16,285 nt of DNA from Bacteroidota bacterium (GTDB lineage Bacteria; Bacteroidota; Bacteroidia; Bacteroidales; F082), in NCBI GenBank assembly GCA_023396415.1, contig JAEWWJ010000007.1, positions 1 through 16,285 on the forward strand, in the 5' to 3' direction. How positions within the stretch are numbered: position 1 is the first letter of the stretch; each line of letters begins with the position of its first letter. The notes beneath the pieces are model-generated. The model was given only the letters and a program-made list of their open reading frames with translations, was not told the DNA's origin and searched no databases. Position numbers and translations under genes: made by a program. Positions 14,898-16,285 of the stretch are shown piece by piece.

Positions 14898-15862
14898 TTA
14901 GACCTGTTTAAAATACTAATGATTAAAGCTTTCACGGTTTCCATTTCTTCGGGTTTGCTCGTTGCCACAAACAGTGTAAGAGTCGCCAAGGCTTCGTTGC
15001 TGATGATGGGCATATTGTTTGCTACATAAAGCAACCCGTTTTTCTCTAAAAAATGCAGGAAGCAAGCGGCTGCTATGCGTTTGTTGCCATCTACAAACGA
15101 ATGGTTTTTTACAATGAGGTATAAAAGTGTTGCCGCCTTTTCTTCGATGCTTTTATAGAGTTCTTTTTCGCCAAAAGTTTGTGCAATCTGTTTTACCGAA
15201 CTTTCAAAACCTTTATCTTTTGGTTTGGCAAACACATCAGAAGCAAAGGATGATTTCATTTTGGCAATCACACCGAGGTATTCTTTTACTTCCGGATATA
15301 CCGTTTCACGAATCGTTTTGCCGTTGGCATCCAATTGTTCGTGGTCGTAATCATCCAATAGTTCCAGCCCTTTGGCAAAGAGTTGCAGCATTTGGCTGTC
15401 TGCGGCGGTGGCTTGTTGGGTGATGGCACGGCTCAAAATGCGAATGCCTGTTTTAAGGTATTCTACCTGCTGCTGTTTTTCGGCAAGGCGTTTTTCGTTG
15501 ATAGCATAGCCCTGCACCATATAGTCTTTAAGGCGTTGTGTTGCCCATTGGCGGAATTGAATACCCCTTTGGGTGTTTACCCGATAACCTAATGAAATAA
15601 TTACATCCAAATTATAGTGCTCTATTTCTCTGGAAACCTGTCTTTTGCCTTCTTGCCGAACTGTTCGGAATTTCCGAACAGTTGCCATTTCGTCCAGTTC
15701 ACCGGTTTTGAAGATGCTTTTGAGATGCTCACTAATATTGGCTTTGCTTGAGTTGAATAAGGCTACCAATTGGGTCTGATTTAACCAAAAGGTTTCCCCT
15801 TCAAACTGCACTTCTACCTGCGATTGATTGTCGGGGGTTTGGTATATGACTATCTCACTCAT
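14894..15862 (-). CDS. RhuM-family protein fused to a Fic/Doc domain
   Basis: A 322-residue two-part protein. The N-terminal half (about 1-125) is RhuM-like: WLNQTQLVALFNSSKANISEH (21-45) looks like a DNA-binding or helix-turn-helix segment, followed by IEHYNLDVIISLGYRVN (80-96) and FRQWATQRLKDY (103-114), all hallmarks of the family first named from Salmonella SPI-3. The C-terminal half (about 155-322) is a Fic/Doc domain with the motif HSFVDGNKR (254-262), which keeps the catalytic His254 and the phosphate-binding GNxR. Fic enzymes AMPylate and Doc phosphorylates protein targets; which applies here cannot be told. It follows the GxxExxY gene by 19 bases and precedes the hsdR genes, a recurring place for such genes in type I restriction loci, so a guard or toxin-like role is a reasonable inference only. 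Confidence 0.9.
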   Translation of the reverse strand: MSEIVIYQTPDNQSQVEVQFEGETFWLNQTQLVALFNSSKANISEHLKSIFKTGELDEMATVRKFRTVRQEGKRQVSREIEHYNLDVIISLGYRVNTQRGIQFRQWATQRLKDYMVQGYAINEKRLAEKQQQVEYLKTGIRILSRAITQQATAADSQMLQLFAKGLELLDDYDHEQLDANGKTIRETVYPEVKEYLGVIAKMKSSFASDVFAKPKDKGFESSVKQIAQTFGEKELYKSIEEKAATLLYLIVKNHSFVDGNKRIAAACFLHFLEKNGLLYVANNMPIISNEALATLTLFVATSKPEEMETVKALIISILNRSK

Positions 15863-15881
15863 ACTTCTATTTGTCCATTCA

Positions 15882-16285
15882 TTAGTTGTCTGAATTAGGA
15901 TTTGTAGGATTTTTCGATTCTATGATTTTGTTCTTGTATTCTTTGTTTTCAGGATGATTAACATTATACACCCTTTTGAACTCAAGGCTTTTTGCTCCAA
16001 AATTGATAAGTAGCCCGATAGGCAGGTTGTATGCCTGGCAATAATTCATGGCTTGTGCCAGGTGCACTTCCTCTAATTTAATGAGTGCCTTCAGCTCCAC
16101 CATTATCACATCTTCCACAAAAAAATCTACCCTGCGTGTACCAATGGCAATGCCTTCATAGTAAATGGACATTTCCATTTCACGTTGGTAGCCCAACCCC
16201 TGCTTTTCCATTTCTATAGCCAATGCCCGCTGGTATATTACTTCCTGAAAACCATTGCCAAGGGCACTATGCACCTTCATAGCAC
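15882..16285 (-). CDS. GxxExxY protein, 5'-partial
   Basis: About 134 residues are visible. The naming motif is GFQEVIY in HSALGNGFQEVIYQRAL, and RRVDFFVED followed by MVELKAL gives the Asp and Glu-x-Lys of a PD-(D/E)xK-like nuclease fold. The frame remains open to the window edge (Ala before Met-Lys-Val-His), and the family normally has about 10-20 more residues with an IIGxA segment before this point, so the true start is most likely outside. The last 20 residues (KNKIIESKNPTNPNSDN) are a polar tail. Function of this family is not established; it is often found beside restriction or repeat-bounded accessory genes. Here it heads the visible part of the hsdR-containing gene row. Confidence 0.88.
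   Translation of the reverse strand, partial: AMKVHSALGNGFQEVIYQRALAIEMEKQGLGYQREMEMSIYYEGIAIGTRRVDFFVEDVIMVELKALIKLEEVHLAQAMNYCQAYNLPIGLLINFGAKSLEFKRVYNVNHPENKEYKNKIIESKNPTNPNSDN

Overview
The window looks like chromosomal DNA of a Bacteroidota bacterium. The first gene ends in a type IX secretion (Por) sorting domain, two lipoproteins are of the usual Bacteroidota kind, Shine-Dalgarno sequences are weak or absent, and two promoters carry a perfect TAnnTTTG -7 element. I cannot name the genus.

Left part (1-9.4 kb) is ordinary chromosome. A large secreted multidomain protein (5' end outside the window) finishes at 3489 and is separated by a strong bidirectional terminator from a leftward perR-katG operon for peroxide defence. 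The perR promoter carries a 6-1-6 palindromic PerR/Fur box lying on its own -7 element, so PerR probably represses itself and katG. Next come a leftward GH29 alpha-L-fucosidase lipoprotein and, diverging from it, a rightward ACT-domain threonine ammonia-lyase (ilvA).

Middle part (9.4-11.2 kb) is repeat-rich and gene-poor. It holds a 170-bp element with perfect 23-bp terminal inverted repeats and the first 25 codons of an IS66-type tnpA (a MITE-like deletion derivative), a small lipoprotein gene, a short gene remnant, and two 65-69 nt hairpin repeats. The two hairpins share a near-identical 51-nt core, and their outer arms differ in sequence but stay complementary. Between them lies a larger inverted repeat. 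This spacer is the least explained piece of the window.

Right part (11.2-16.3 kb) is a leftward accessory (defence) block. In transcription order it encodes a GxxExxY protein (running off the right edge), a RhuM-Fic/Doc fusion, a four-helix-bundle (IVP-type) protein and HsdR, the restriction-translocation subunit of a type I restriction-modification system. HsdM and HsdS are not in the window and, if present, should lie beyond the right edge. Both gaps flanking the four-helix-bundle gene are built of heptanucleotide tandem repeats, one of which runs from the stop codon of the RhuM-Fic gene almost to the next start codon.
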